A stretch of DNA of 64,000 bases from Robiginitomaculum sp. (GCA_016765135.1 JAESQN010000016.1:1-64000), one strand, 5' to 3'. Numbered from the stretch's first letter, positions 1 to 8,058 are shown. Program-made: numbers and translations. The notes: generated by a model from the letters alone, not told the origin.

Positions 1-36
1 GGCTGTCAAAAGAGTGGGAAATTTCGCCACCTTGTC

Positions 37-58
37 ATTGCGGCCTACGAGCCGCAAT
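37..58. repeat. short palindromic REP-like sequence
   Basis: An 8-bp perfect inverted repeat, ATTGCGGC (37-44) and GCCGCAAT (51-58), encloses a 6-base loop. It lies in noncoding sequence at the window edge, in a context (CATTGCGG...GCAATCCAG) that resembles dispersed palindromes common in Alphaproteobacteria. Only one copy is visible here, so dispersal is an inference. Confidence 0.4.
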
Positions 59-208
59 CCAGCTTGTAGGTGGTGCAAGGTAAATGGTGAAAATTACCAA
101 CCTACACTTACCGAAAGAGAGTTGGAGAACATGATTGATAAACCCTATATTGAGTAGAGTTAGAATTATGGTCATTGTCATCGTAATTCAAGAATAAAGG
201 AGTGATTT

Positions 209-838
209 ATGAAGAAAAGAGTAACAAAAAATTTTCCTGAATGGGTACGCAAGCCTATTCCTGATTCAATCCAGCATTTGGAAGAAGATCAACTGCAATC
301 AGTTTTGAGCCGATTTGAAGAACTCGCAGAATTTAGAAATGCTCCATCAAATGCAAATGAACGTGACAAACTAAGAGCTATTGATTGGCCAAAGCCACCA
401 CTAATTGCTAGAGTTTTGCCTGGCGGCATCTTACTGATGGAAGATGAGGGTTATTATGATTCAAGTCAGCAGGTTGAGGAGCTTTTTACTAAATTTTCGA
501 GCCAAGGCGTTGTGTTTTGGGGTATTGGCGCGGAAAAATACGGTGTTTTCCAAGCGCCATTTGATGCAGTAACTCGAAGATGGATCAAGGCAGAGTTAAT
601 ATTTAGTCCGACGTGCATACTTTCTTTAGAAAGTGATTTAATTATGATTTCAGATGAACAACTTGATTTCTCGGTGATAGGGGGTAGCCCCTTGATCATT
701 AATGAGATGGAAAAACTATTTGGTGGTGCAAAAGAATTAAAAAAACGGCTACTTAAGGCAATAGATGATCGTATGATTGGCTTTGGTAAAGATGATCAAA
801 TATGGGCTAAAGAATATTTACTGCCATGGTCAGAATAG
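209..838 (+). CDS. hypothetical protein, 209 aa
   Basis: I do not recognise this protein. It has a convincing ribosome-binding site (AAAGGAG at 196-202, 6 bases before the ATG) and an uninterrupted reading frame. There is no signal peptide or membrane segment, so it is probably cytoplasmic. The sequence is acidic in its N-terminal third (EELAEF, EEDQ), with several tryptophans in a mixed alpha/beta pattern, and has a lysine-rich stretch near residue 175 (KELKKRLLKA). Its codons are more AT-rich than those of the housekeeping genes downstream, which together with the unknown family suggests an accessory gene. It stands alone: the next gene is 240 bp away and the intervening DNA is rich in inverted repeats. 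An immunity or orphan toxin-neighbour role is possible but nothing in the sequence shows it. Confidence 0.7.
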   Translation: MKKRVTKNFPEWVRKPIPDSIQHLEEDQLQSVLSRFEELAEFRNAPSNANERDKLRAIDWPKPPLIARVLPGGILLMEDEGYYDSSQQVEELFTKFSSQGVVFWGIGAEKYGVFQAPFDAVTRRWIKAELIFSPTCILSLESDLIMISDEQLDFSVIGGSPLIINEMEKLFGGAKELKKRLLKAIDDRMIGFGKDDQIWAKEYLLPWSE

Positions 839-848
839 TTATGGCAAT

Positions 849-930
849 GGACGGGATAGATATAAACCGCAGTGATGAGCCTTGGCATTGCCGCAAAACA
901 AAATCATTAAAGCCAATTCTGATCCCGTCC
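849..930. repeat. inverted repeat pair enclosing 64 bp
   Basis: A 9-bp perfect inverted repeat (GGACGGGAT at 849-857, ATCCCGTCC at 922-930) brackets 64 bp of noncoding DNA directly downstream of the 209-codon gene. It could be the stem of a structured RNA or a small mobile palindrome. There is no T-run, so it is not a typical intrinsic terminator. Confidence 0.4.
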
Positions 931-976
931 TCACCTTAAGGTGCTGCGTAGCAGTTATGATGGACAAGCACTGGAC

Positions 977-1030
977 AAAACCGGTACCCACTTTTGCTAG
1001 CTATGCTCCGAATTAGACAAAGCCGGTTTT
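977..1030. repeat. imperfect inverted repeat, REP-like
   Basis: AAAACCGG (977-984) and CCGGTTTT (1023-1030) form an 8-bp inverted repeat around 38 bases. The left arm belongs to a sequence (AAAACCGGTACCCACTTTTG) resembling intergenic palindromes frequent in Alphaproteobacteria. It sits 50 bp upstream of the superinfection-immunity-like gene and may be a repeat or part of its leader. Confidence 0.35.
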
Positions 1031-1077
1031 AATGTCTATATTAATCTTGCTGTGGGGCAATAGATTTTGAAAGAACG

Positions 1078-1263
1078 ATGATGGAAATCATTTTATTGCC
1101 TAGTATATTTTACTTTTTGCCTTGGATCATTGCTCTGGTGCGCGGGCATCAAGACACAATGGCTATCTTCTTTTTGACTTTGTTGCTTGGCTGGACGGGA
1201 TTGTTTTGGATCATCGCCTTTGTCTGGTCATTAACCCATGTCAGACGACGGTATAGATATTGA
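1078..1263 (+). CDS. superinfection-immunity-like membrane protein, 61 aa
   Basis: A tiny inner-membrane protein with two predicted transmembrane helices (about residues 4-21 and 28-50) joined by a short polar turn (RGHQD), ending in a basic tail (HVRRRYRY). Size, topology and the GWTGLFWIIAFVWSL segment match the superinfection immunity family, whose phage T4 member Imm blocks DNA entry of a second phage. Chromosomal members are common and their role is not established. A second ATG follows at 1081, so the start is uncertain by one codon. The stop overlaps the TTG start of the next gene by 4 bases, so the two are probably co-translated. Confidence 0.75.
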   Translation: MMEIILLPSIFYFLPWIIALVRGHQDTMAIFFLTLLLGWTGLFWIIAFVWSLTHVRRRYRY

Positions 1264-1646
1264 TCCGATTATTGGTTTTTATAATTCTGTTGGGCGTTGG
1301 TGCCAATCAGGTTTCTGCACAGCAACAGATGCAAGTTGATCGTCCGCCAGAAACCTCTGTGATTTTAGGCGACCTTGCTTGGGTGTTGGGTGCAAGTCAT
1401 TATTTAAGCGTTTTGTGTGAAGGTAAAAACACCCAGACTTGGCGTGATGCCATGGTCGAATTGCTAGAGCTGGAAAGCCCGCATTATCGGTTGCGTAGAA
1501 ATTTAGTATCTGAGTTCAATTCGGGATACCAAAATCAACAGCGGAGATTTTATAGTTGCGATACTGTTAGCAAACAGCAATTACAAACCATTTCAAAACA
1601 AGGTAGAATTTTATCGGATAGTTTAGCTGATCCTTATCTCAAGTGA
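1260..1646 (+). CDS. TIGR02301 family secreted protein
   Basis: A 128-residue protein with an N-terminal hydrophobic signal segment (residues 2-20, ending VSAQQ) and a mature domain with the features of the alphaproteobacterial TIGR02301 family: LGDLAWVLGASHYL followed by CEGK, a WRDAM motif, RR near residue 80 and a second cysteine (YSC). The two cysteines may form a periplasmic disulfide. Function is unknown. The start is TTG, overlapping the upstream stop (TTGA), the usual signature of coupled translation. I chose it because the signal peptide begins immediately there. Confidence 0.75.
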   Translation: MIRLLVFIILLGVGANQVSAQQQMQVDRPPETSVILGDLAWVLGASHYLSVLCEGKNTQTWRDAMVELLELESPHYRLRRNLVSEFNSGYQNQQRRFYSCDTVSKQQLQTISKQGRILSDSLADPYLK

Positions 1647-1711
1647 GCTATAAGATTACCCAGAGGCGGGGACAACCTGCCCATTGGAATGGTTTTTCGT
1701 GAGAAGTGGTG

Positions 1712-1972
1712 ATGACAACCGACGTAACGATATCTGAACGTCTTAATAAGGACGAACAAAAATCTACAGCTCTGGACATGATCCTGATAGCTTGGGATCA
1801 GGCCTTGAGCAAAGGTTGTTCGCCAGAAACCATTGCTACTTCTGCTATTTTTGCAGCATTGGCTGATCTTATTGATGTCTATGGTGAAGAACTGGTCGCG
1901 GAAATGTCTCGGCGTTTACCGGATCGTATTAGTCGAGGTGAATTTTCCATGCGCGAAGGCTTGGTAAACTAA
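1712..1972 (+). CDS. conserved hypothetical protein, 86 aa
   Basis: A small acidic cytoplasmic protein with no signal or membrane segment. It looks all-helical: an amphipathic helix (MILIAWDQALSKG), then a second (TIATSAIFAALADLIDVYGEELVAEMSRRLPDRI), then a glycine turn. The frame also has two in-frame GTG codons at 1706 and 1709. I place the start at ATG 1712 because GAGAAG at 1701-1706 is then correctly spaced. The composition resembles small alphaproteobacterial proteins of unknown function. It is followed by a hairpin that probably ends the transcript. Confidence 0.65.
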   Translation: MTTDVTISERLNKDEQKSTALDMILIAWDQALSKGCSPETIATSAIFAALADLIDVYGEELVAEMSRRLPDRISRGEFSMREGLVN

Positions 1973-2013
1973 GTCATGCGCCAAAAACAACAATAAAATT
2001 ACAAAACTAGTTC

Positions 2014-2044
2014 AAGGTCGGGGGTAATCCCTCCGGCCTTTTTA
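2014..2044 (+). terminator. intrinsic terminator
   Basis: An imperfect hairpin (AAGGTCGGGGG / CCCTCCGGCCTT) followed by TTTTT lies 40 bp after the 86-residue gene. It separates that rightward cluster from the convergent CoA transferase. Confidence 0.6.
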
Positions 2045-2063
2045 TGTGCCTTAAAATAGCATC

Positions 2064-3419
2064 CTAAAATTCTGCCTCTGAAGACCCCAACTCGCAACTT
2101 GGCTGCAACCAGTTCATATGCGTACCTTTTATTTTGATAGGCGCGCGCAATCGCAATGCTTGTCCCCACGTAGTTTGCTCAATTTCACTGCAAAAGTCGT
2201 CTGCTTGTGGCTGCAAACTCAAATTTCCAGGCTCGGATTGCGGATGTTCCATCAATAATTTCGCGGTTCTGGCTAATGAAAGCCTGCTATTTGTTATGCC
2301 TTTACCGTCAATGGCATCGGTTAGCGCCGTAATAACAGCCGCCGCCATCAAATATCCAGTGGCATGATCAAGTGCTTGTACTGGTAGTGGTGTTGGCTTG
2401 TTCTTGTGCGCCCAACTCATACCTGCTTCAGCAATTCCGCAACTCATTTGCACCAAGCTGTCAAATCCACGGCGTTTTGCCCATGGCCCGCTCCAGCCAT
2501 AAGCGTTTAACGAGACCTCAATAAGGTTTGGTGCAATATTTGATCTGACTTTCTGATCATAACCAAGTAGGTCTAGTGCATCGGGGCGAAATCCATGCAC
2601 CAGCACATCGGCTTGGTTAAGTAATTGCTCAAAAATTATGCGGTGTTGTTTGTTGTGTAAATCCAAGCGGCAGCATTTTTTACCCAGCGTAATGTCGGGT
2701 ACAATGTTTGCTTCGCACCAATTTGGTGGATCAATTCGCAATACATTTGCGCCAAAGCCGGCAAGGGTTCTGGTTGCCACTGGCCCTGCAAGAACCCGGG
2801 TTAAATCCAAAACTTGTAAGCCAGATAATGGTTGTTCAATGGTGGCTTGCCAGTTGTTAATCGTGGCTTTTCTGGTTTGCTTTTTGATGATCAAAGGCTC
2901 GGCTGCAACGGCTTTTCCTTGTGGGTGGGTTTGCCAATCCTCATGGCTGCGCATCCTTGCGGCAACACCATTTTCTTGAACTATTGCGGCCTCCAAATCG
3001 TCGGCATTCCAGCTTTTGACTGCCTCGGTTACATCGGCTCTATCTGCCTTACAGGATAATACTTGCAATGCTGCTTGGCGATGGTGTGGTAAATTGGTGT
3101 GCAATTTAATCCAGCCATCGCGACATTTATAATCACCGGCGATTGCATCCCAAAGTGGCGGCATTTGCCAGTTAATCGGCTGGATCGATTGCCCAAACCA
3201 TAATGAAGCAAGCCGGCTATTTACTTCCACGGACGGCCTGTGGTTTTTAAGTCCGGTTTTTTCTATCAAGTTCGAGATCGAAATGCCAACTGCGGCAAGG
3301 CAATAGCTGGCTAATTGGCTGACAGAATATCGTGAGGGAAGTGTTTTTGTACCCGAAACCGTATAATTGTTATGAATATTTAGCGCGGTGAATATCTCTT
3401 TCATGCCGCATAGTATCAT
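2064..3419 (-). CDS. CaiB/BaiF (family III) CoA transferase
   Basis: A full-length family III acyl-CoA transferase of 451 aa, which moves CoA between carboxylic acids through enzyme-bound anhydride intermediates. The diagnostic block is LQVLDLTRVLAGPVATRTLA followed by GANVLRIDPP, then HGFRPDALDLLGY and a GWSGPWAKRRGFDSLVQ segment typical of the family. An additional about 190-residue N-terminal part precedes this core, so the protein has the long two-part form rather than a minimal subunit. The start is uncertain: ATG at 3419 or ATG at 3404, neither with a strong ribosome-binding site. It is a single gene, and its substrate cannot be deduced from context. It is cytoplasmic. Confidence 0.85.
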   Translation of the reverse strand: MILCGMKEIFTALNIHNNYTVSGTKTLPSRYSVSQLASYCLAAVGISISNLIEKTGLKNHRPSVEVNSRLASLWFGQSIQPINWQMPPLWDAIAGDYKCRDGWIKLHTNLPHHRQAALQVLSCKADRADVTEAVKSWNADDLEAAIVQENGVAARMRSHEDWQTHPQGKAVAAEPLIIKKQTRKATINNWQATIEQPLSGLQVLDLTRVLAGPVATRTLAGFGANVLRIDPPNWCEANIVPDITLGKKCCRLDLHNKQHRIIFEQLLNQADVLVHGFRPDALDLLGYDQKVRSNIAPNLIEVSLNAYGWSGPWAKRRGFDSLVQMSCGIAEAGMSWAHKNKPTPLPVQALDHATGYLMAAAVITALTDAIDGKGITNSRLSLARTAKLLMEHPQSEPGNLSLQPQADDFCSEIEQTTWGQALRLRAPIKIKGTHMNWLQPSCELGSSEAEF

Positions 3420-3528
3420 TGGCTATAGAGCCTGTCATTAACGTTGGTAGAAGATTGTTTTTTCTGCTTGATCGTGCCCGTCACAAATTGTTCAAGCGAG
3501 CAAATGTGCGATTGCAGGCCAATGGGAA

Positions 3529-3556
3529 TAATACCGCGAAGATTTTCGCGGTATTA
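3529..3556 (-). terminator. perfect 12-bp hairpin, probable end of the four-gene operon
   Basis: TAATACCGCGAA (3529-3540) and its exact complement (3545-3556) are separated by GATT. It lies 17 bp past the last gene of the four-paralogue operon and before the CoA transferase, all on the minus strand. It lacks a clear U-run, so it may act as a weak or factor-assisted terminator. Confidence 0.5.
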
Positions 3557-3572
3557 TGGCCGCACCGGGTAA

Positions 3573-4331
3573 TTAAGGCACCGCCGCTGCCCCGTCGTGT
3601 TTTATGTCTAAAGCTTGATCGAGGGTTTCGTGTAATTTGGCCAGCTCACGGCTAACGGGAAGCACCGCGCGGTCAGTGTAGACTTTATATTGGTAGGCAT
3701 TCAGGCCAAGTCCGTTCAAGAAAGCTATATCTTTGCTCATGGCAAGGGTGTCGCAAACCGGATTGATCCAAACGCGATCCGTGCGGTCAGGATCTGGCCC
3801 ATAATGAACCTTGATCAAGGCCGGGAAGTGTCTTGATAAATCCTCCGCATGATCTGATATGGCGGCGATTAAATCTCTCGCCCGCGCCACATGTTGGGTA
3901 TAGACTAAAATCGCCGCGCGGACATCTATGGACTGAATTTGGTCTAACCGTCCCGATGATAAAAGCTCCCTGATGGTCGGTAAATCCGCAGGCGGTGTCG
4001 TCATATGTGACGAACCGGCGATTGCATCGCAATGGGCCTGCGTAAGTTTAATGTCATCTGAACCGCTCGCGAGGATATCTACCGCTTCCCCCAAGAGCCC
4101 CGAAAATCTTGGCCGTGTTTCGTCATAACTCGCCCGGCTTGCAATCAACAGCTCGACCTCGCCGTGCAAGCGCATCAGATATTGCCCCTCACTGTTTTGC
4201 CGCTGGCGCTCAAGCGCCCATTGCTGCACCTGCAAACCCACAAATACACCAAACACAACAATAAAAAAATCAAGCCCCACGGCAAACCAGTTTTGGTCTT
4301 TTACGTGTTTTGTTATACGGCGCAGGATCAT
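3573..4331 (-). CDS. membrane-anchored tandem paralogue, copy 4 (subtype I)
   Basis: The last of four tandem homologous genes, 252 aa. It begins with the array's shared N-terminus: a polar/basic start (ILRRITKHVKDQNW), then one transmembrane helix (about residues 17-36) reading FFIVVFGVFVGLQV. The remainder is helical and polar, presumably on the far side of the membrane. Downstream is the shared motif with a leucine-serine-glycine core (RELLSSGRLDQI) seen at the same place in all copies. The overall shape resembles DUF6090-type proteins, which is a resemblance only. The start overlaps the stop of copy 3 by four bases (ATGA). Function is unknown. Confidence 0.75.
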   Translation of the reverse strand: MILRRITKHVKDQNWFAVGLDFFIVVFGVFVGLQVQQWALERQRQNSEGQYLMRLHGEVELLIASRASYDETRPRFSGLLGEAVDILASGSDDIKLTQAHCDAIAGSSHMTTPPADLPTIRELLSSGRLDQIQSIDVRAAILVYTQHVARARDLIAAISDHAEDLSRHFPALIKVHYGPDPDRTDRVWINPVCDTLAMSKDIAFLNGLGLNAYQYKVYTDRAVLPVSRELAKLHETLDQALDIKHDGAAAVP

Positions 4332-5041
4332 TGCTTGACCCTTTTTAGCTCTGCAAGAATGTTTCTTACCGCCTTTAAATCATCGCTATGGAAAAGAAAT
4401 TGATTCCACTGATATTGTTCAATGGTAGAAACAGAAACTTCCGCTTGTTTCAGTTTCTCCCAATCATAAGAGCGAATAATAGTGGTCGCATCAACTGGTT
4501 CCTCCGATGGGGGCGGCACGACAATATGAAGATATTTGCGAAACTGCGAATGTTCGTTGGTTATGGCGTATGCCGTCCTGTCTCCACGTTCCCATTTCGC
4601 GTTGACACGCCCATAATTATATAGGGCGGATCGAAGTTGAGCATCAGATAATTCGGACAATTTACCGGACGCCACTAGTTCTGAATACGTAATAGGCGGC
4701 GCCTCGCCAAAAGTTGTGCTTATGCTCGCCCAAATCAGCCCTTTAACATAATCTTCGTTATCCGGCTCTTGCCCTGCGCGGATGAGTGCAGATAATTTCC
4801 CTGAGCGTATCGCTAGGTCTCTGGCGCGCTCCACACGGATAGCCAGGAGTTTTTCATGGGCGATAAACTCCGTTTCCAATCGCTGGATGAGCTTTCCCTC
4901 ATTAATCTTGTTAACGCGCCCCTCATTCCAATTGGTAATCTGAAACGCGATCAAAATCCCCACAACAACAATGAAAAAATCAAGCGCAACCGCGAACCAG
5001 TTTTGGTCTTTTACGTGTTTTGTTATCCGGCGCAGGATCAT
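4328..5041 (-). CDS. membrane-anchored tandem paralogue, copy 3 (subtype II)
   Basis: The third gene of the array, 237 aa. The N-terminus is nearly identical to its neighbours, but the membrane helix has the subtype II form (VVVGILIAFQITNWNE), like copy 1 and unlike copies 2 and 4. The body is helical and charged with the array's SGKLSELSDAQLRSAL motif around residue 110, and the C-terminus is lysine/arginine-rich (AELKRVKQ). It overlaps copies 2 and 4 by four bases on each side (ATGA), so all are probably made from one message by coupled translation. No enzymatic motif is visible. I infer a membrane-bound scaffold or sensor role only from topology. Confidence 0.75.
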   Translation of the reverse strand: MILRRITKHVKDQNWFAVALDFFIVVVGILIAFQITNWNEGRVNKINEGKLIQRLETEFIAHEKLLAIRVERARDLAIRSGKLSALIRAGQEPDNEDYVKGLIWASISTTFGEAPPITYSELVASGKLSELSDAQLRSALYNYGRVNAKWERGDRTAYAITNEHSQFRKYLHIVVPPPSEEPVDATTIIRSYDWEKLKQAEVSVSTIEQYQWNQFLFHSDDLKAVRNILAELKRVKQ

Positions 5042-5790
5042 GGCGCACGTCCCTCGTTATGTGTAATGCCAAGCGCGGCATCCACTTTTTTGTGAACGCC
5101 GACAATCTGATTTTTCCACACTCCCAATCCATCCCGAATGAACGCATCTTGTGCGTCAATATTCACGCTCATGGCATTGAGAAACGCGCGATTTGAGCGC
5201 ATCGCTTCCTCGTTACACCGAATATGGGCTTGAACTTCACCAAGCGCCTCATCGAAATAGGCGTCGTTTTCAATTGCCTCAGGGAATACCTGTTCCAAAG
5301 GGGCGGCCATTAATGAATAGGTCTCGATCGCCTCTCTTGTCGTAATTGCTATCTGCCGAAGCGCCAACAAATCGGTGCGTAACGACGCATCGCTGATAAT
5401 CGCGACCCGTCCCGAGGCCACAAGTTCATCGAAAGATCCCAATGCTGCTATGGGAATGTCGAATATTGAAGATGCAAATATTGCTTTGCATTGCGCTTGG
5501 GTTAGCGCCGTCGCCTGAACCCTTCCAAAAAGGACGTCAGCGGCGTCGACCATATTAACAGCGCGTTGCAATCGCCGATCTAGTACCCGGCTACTCATAT
5601 CTTTGGCGAGAACAATATCATCATGAAGCTGGACTAGGAACTGGCCGCCGTCCTCACGAGCCTGGCGCGCGTCATTCCAATTGGAAACCTGCAAACCAAC
5701 AAACACACCAAAAACAACAATAAAAAAATCAAGCCCGAACGCGAACCAGTTTTGGTCTTTGACGTGTTTTGTGATGCGGCGGAGGAGCAT
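5038..5790 (-). CDS. membrane-anchored tandem paralogue, copy 2 (subtype I)
   Basis: The second gene, 250 aa. The frame is open further upstream, but I place the start at 5790, where the shared LLRRITKHVKDQNW begins and where the ATG shares one base with the upstream stop (TAATG). The membrane helix is subtype I (FFIVVFGVFVGLQVSNWN). The body matches copy 4 along its length, including an alanine/cysteine region (QCKAIFASS) and FDELVASGRVAIISD. The four-base overlap with copy 3 indicates coupled expression. Function is unknown. The pairing of one subtype II and one subtype I gene repeats in copies 3-4. Confidence 0.78.
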   Translation of the reverse strand: MLLRRITKHVKDQNWFAFGLDFFIVVFGVFVGLQVSNWNDARQAREDGGQFLVQLHDDIVLAKDMSSRVLDRRLQRAVNMVDAADVLFGRVQATALTQAQCKAIFASSIFDIPIAALGSFDELVASGRVAIISDASLRTDLLALRQIAITTREAIETYSLMAAPLEQVFPEAIENDAYFDEALGEVQAHIRCNEEAMRSNRAFLNAMSVNIDAQDAFIRDGLGVWKNQIVGVHKKVDAALGITHNEGRAP

Positions 5791-6557
5791 TATTGGATCC
5801 CCTCCAAATAAGTATCGATATTGCCTTCGAGCTGATTGGCTAAGTTCATTACACGGGTCGCCTGAAGATGATTTGCTCCAGCAATAGCGGCGCGATATCC
5901 AATTTGCTGAACAATCCGGTCCCATATTTCCTGCGATGAAGGTTCCATCAAAAAATCACCACCCCGACTGGAAAGCCGTTGATCAGAGAATGGTGCATCT
6001 GCCGCCTGATTTACTTCCCGATAAATTGGCATTCCGACTTCATCTCGTATGAATGCTGTAAACCCGCCATCGACAAATGTTTCATTGTTCTTTTCAATGA
6101 CAAATTCGTGACGTTTCATTTCAGCGTAAGTGTTTATAATCTCAGTTCGCAAATATTTGTCTGTGATCAAAGAGAGATTGCCTGAGTTCTGCAATTCCTC
6201 AAACGTCGGGCTATGGATTATAAATGATTGCCGCCCGACGAGCGCAGACAGGCCCTTCTGCAAGTTTTCCTTACGATCCTGCGAGGGCGGTGCGTCTATA
6301 AAGTCAATTAATTCACTTACAGTCGTGTTTAGGCCATTGGCAAAGTCGATTTGTTTTTGAGCTTTAATTTGTATGGCTTGAAGGTCGTTTCGCAACTGGG
6401 TTAAATATTCGATCTCTGTTGTTCGCGCTCCACGTGCCTCATTCCAATTCGTAATCTGAAACGCGATTAAAATCCCCGCCACCACAATAAAAAAATCAAG
6501 CGCAACTGCGAACCAATTTTGGTCTTTTACGTGTTTTGTTATGCTTCTGAGTAACAT
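5790..6557 (-). CDS. membrane-anchored tandem paralogue, copy 1 (subtype II)
   Basis: The first gene of the four-gene leftward operon, 255 aa. A strong purine-rich ribosome-binding site (GGGGGAGA) precedes the ATG. It carries the shared N-terminal polar segment, a single membrane helix of subtype II (FFIVVAGILIAFQITNWNE), a charged helical body with FEELQNSGNLSLITDKYLRTEI, and a C-terminal half not obviously related to known enzymes. The NWNEAR end of the membrane helix resembles DUF6090-like proteins. Its promoter should lie in the 210-bp gap that also holds the thioredoxin promoter, though none is clear by eye. Confidence 0.78.
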   Translation of the reverse strand: MLLRSITKHVKDQNWFAVALDFFIVVAGILIAFQITNWNEARGARTTEIEYLTQLRNDLQAIQIKAQKQIDFANGLNTTVSELIDFIDAPPSQDRKENLQKGLSALVGRQSFIIHSPTFEELQNSGNLSLITDKYLRTEIINTYAEMKRHEFVIEKNNETFVDGGFTAFIRDEVGMPIYREVNQAADAPFSDQRLSSRGGDFLMEPSSQEIWDRIVQQIGYRAAIAGANHLQATRVMNLANQLEGNIDTYLEGIQ

Positions 6558-6767
6558 TGTGTCTCCCCCTTGCCCCTTATGTTGACACTTTCCCTGTCAT
6601 TGACGCTGAACATAATCATGCTGGCGGGCTATGCAAGCTAGGAGTGGTGAATTTTGGGGATGCATTGGCGCCGTGCAGATTTTAATAAATGTTATGGGAA
6701 ATTCGCTTGTATTTTTTTGCGCAAAGACCATGTATAGTTTTGTTAAACAGGATTAGAACAAGGATTT

Positions 6768-7121
6768 ATGATGAGCGATGACAAACACATAACCGAAGGT
6801 ACCGACGCCAATTTTGTTGCTGACGTTATCGACCCGTCCAGCGACGTGCCGGTATTGGTGGATTTTTGGGCGCCTTGGTGTGGGCCTTGTAAAACGCTTA
6901 TGCCGATTTTGGAACGGCTGGTGGCTGCGCAAGGCGGCAAGATTAAGTTGGTCAAGGTCAACACTGAAGACCATCCCGGTATCGCCGGGCAACTTAGGGT
7001 GATGTCCATTCCTATGGTGTTTGCGTTTAAAGACGGCAAGCCCGTGGATGCGTTCAAGGGTGCCATTCCCGAGAGCAAGGTTACGGAATTTATTGAAACA
7101 CAAATCGAGCGTTTTGCGTAA
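6768..7121 (+). CDS. thioredoxin
   Basis: A 117-residue stand-alone thioredoxin, a general cytoplasmic disulfide reductase. It has the classical active site WAPWCGPCK at residues 35-43 and the conserved cis-proline context (SIPMVFAFKDG). Length is normal for the family apart from a roughly 12-residue N-terminal extension that resembles the one in the next gene. It lies 5 bp upstream of the CnoX/YbbN-like gene and is similar to that protein's N-terminal domain throughout (GxxGGKIKLVKVNxxxxxxIAGQLRVxSxP), so the two probably arose by duplication. The tandem ATG pair leaves the start uncertain by one codon. Confidence 0.9.
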   Translation: MMSDDKHITEGTDANFVADVIDPSSDVPVLVDFWAPWCGPCKTLMPILERLVAAQGGKIKLVKVNTEDHPGIAGQLRVMSIPMVFAFKDGKPVDAFKGAIPESKVTEFIETQIERFA

Positions 7122-7126
7122 GGGGT

Positions 7127-8044
7127 ATGGCTATGGATACGGATACAGAAAACACAGTTGATTATATTGTCCATTCTGGTGATGCGAATTTTATTGAGGA
7201 TGTGATCGAGGCCTCCAAGACCATGCCAGTGATCGTCGATTTCTGGGCGCCTTGGTGCGGGCCGTGCCGGCAATTAACCCCGGCGTTGGAAAAAGCGGTT
7301 AAAGCCGAGGGCGGCAAAGTTAAATTGGTTTTGGTCAATATTGACGAAAATCAGGCCGTGGCCGGGCAATTACGCGTGCAATCCGTACCGACGGTTTATG
7401 CGTTCGTGGACGGACAACCCGTGGACGGGTTTATGGGTGCGCAGCCGGAAAGCGAGATTAAGAAATTTATCGGCAAGCTGACCGGCGACACGGACGTTGA
7501 AGCAGAAGCCATCATTTTGGTTGAGCGGGCACAGGCGTCTCTGGAAGCCGGAGATACGGGCGGCGCGGCGCAAGATTTTGCAGCAGCCCTACAGATGAAT
7601 TCCGAAAATCCGCAAGCCCTGGCCGGATTGGCGCGGGTATCTCTGGACAGCGGCGACAGCGATACGGCCCAAGCCATGATCGACAGTGCGCCCGAGAGCA
7701 TAAAAGACCATGCCGATATCGCCAGCGTGCGGGCGGCCTTGTCATTGATCGACGCAGCGCCGGACGAAAATGACGTGGTGGATAGCGGGCACGGAGAATT
7801 GCTGGCCAAGCTTGACGCCAACCCGGACGATTTGGACACACGGCTTGAACTGGCCAAAGCATTGGCAGCGAGCGGTGATAACGGCGGCGCGGTTGAGCAT
7901 TTGCTTTCTTCTATCGCCAAAAACCGGGCCCACGACGACGAAGCGGCCCGCAAATTTCTGCTAACTATATTTGAAGCCGAAGGCATCGAGTCGGAAATTG
8001 CCGTTCAAGGACGCAAGCAATTGGCGTCTATTTTGTTTGCATAG
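7127..8044 (+). CDS. thioredoxin-TPR co-chaperone, CnoX/YbbN-like
   Basis: A 305-residue two-domain protein: an N-terminal thioredoxin domain (about 12-120) with an intact WAPWCGPCRQL site, then a helical tetratricopeptide-like region (about 125-305) with repeated ALAGLARVSL and LELAKALAASGDNGGAVEHLL helices. This is the architecture of CnoX/YbbN, which protects proteins from oxidative damage and passes them to GroEL or DnaK. Unlike E. coli YbbN (SxxC), the CxxC here is complete, so redox activity is expected. It is adjacent to the free thioredoxin and the LON-domain gene, a protein quality-control neighbourhood. Confidence 0.9.
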   Translation: MAMDTDTENTVDYIVHSGDANFIEDVIEASKTMPVIVDFWAPWCGPCRQLTPALEKAVKAEGGKVKLVLVNIDENQAVAGQLRVQSVPTVYAFVDGQPVDGFMGAQPESEIKKFIGKLTGDTDVEAEAIILVERAQASLEAGDTGGAAQDFAAALQMNSENPQALAGLARVSLDSGDSDTAQAMIDSAPESIKDHADIASVRAALSLIDAAPDENDVVDSGHGELLAKLDANPDDLDTRLELAKALAASGDNGGAVEHLLSSIAKNRAHDDEAARKFLLTIFEAEGIESEIAVQGRKQLASILFA

Positions 8045-8058
8045 GTTAATAGGCGAAT

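Noticed and set aside
1-69. Open frame at the left edge as a truncated gene
   Set aside because: It reads through a palindromic repeat and ends after 22 codons, with no family resemblance.
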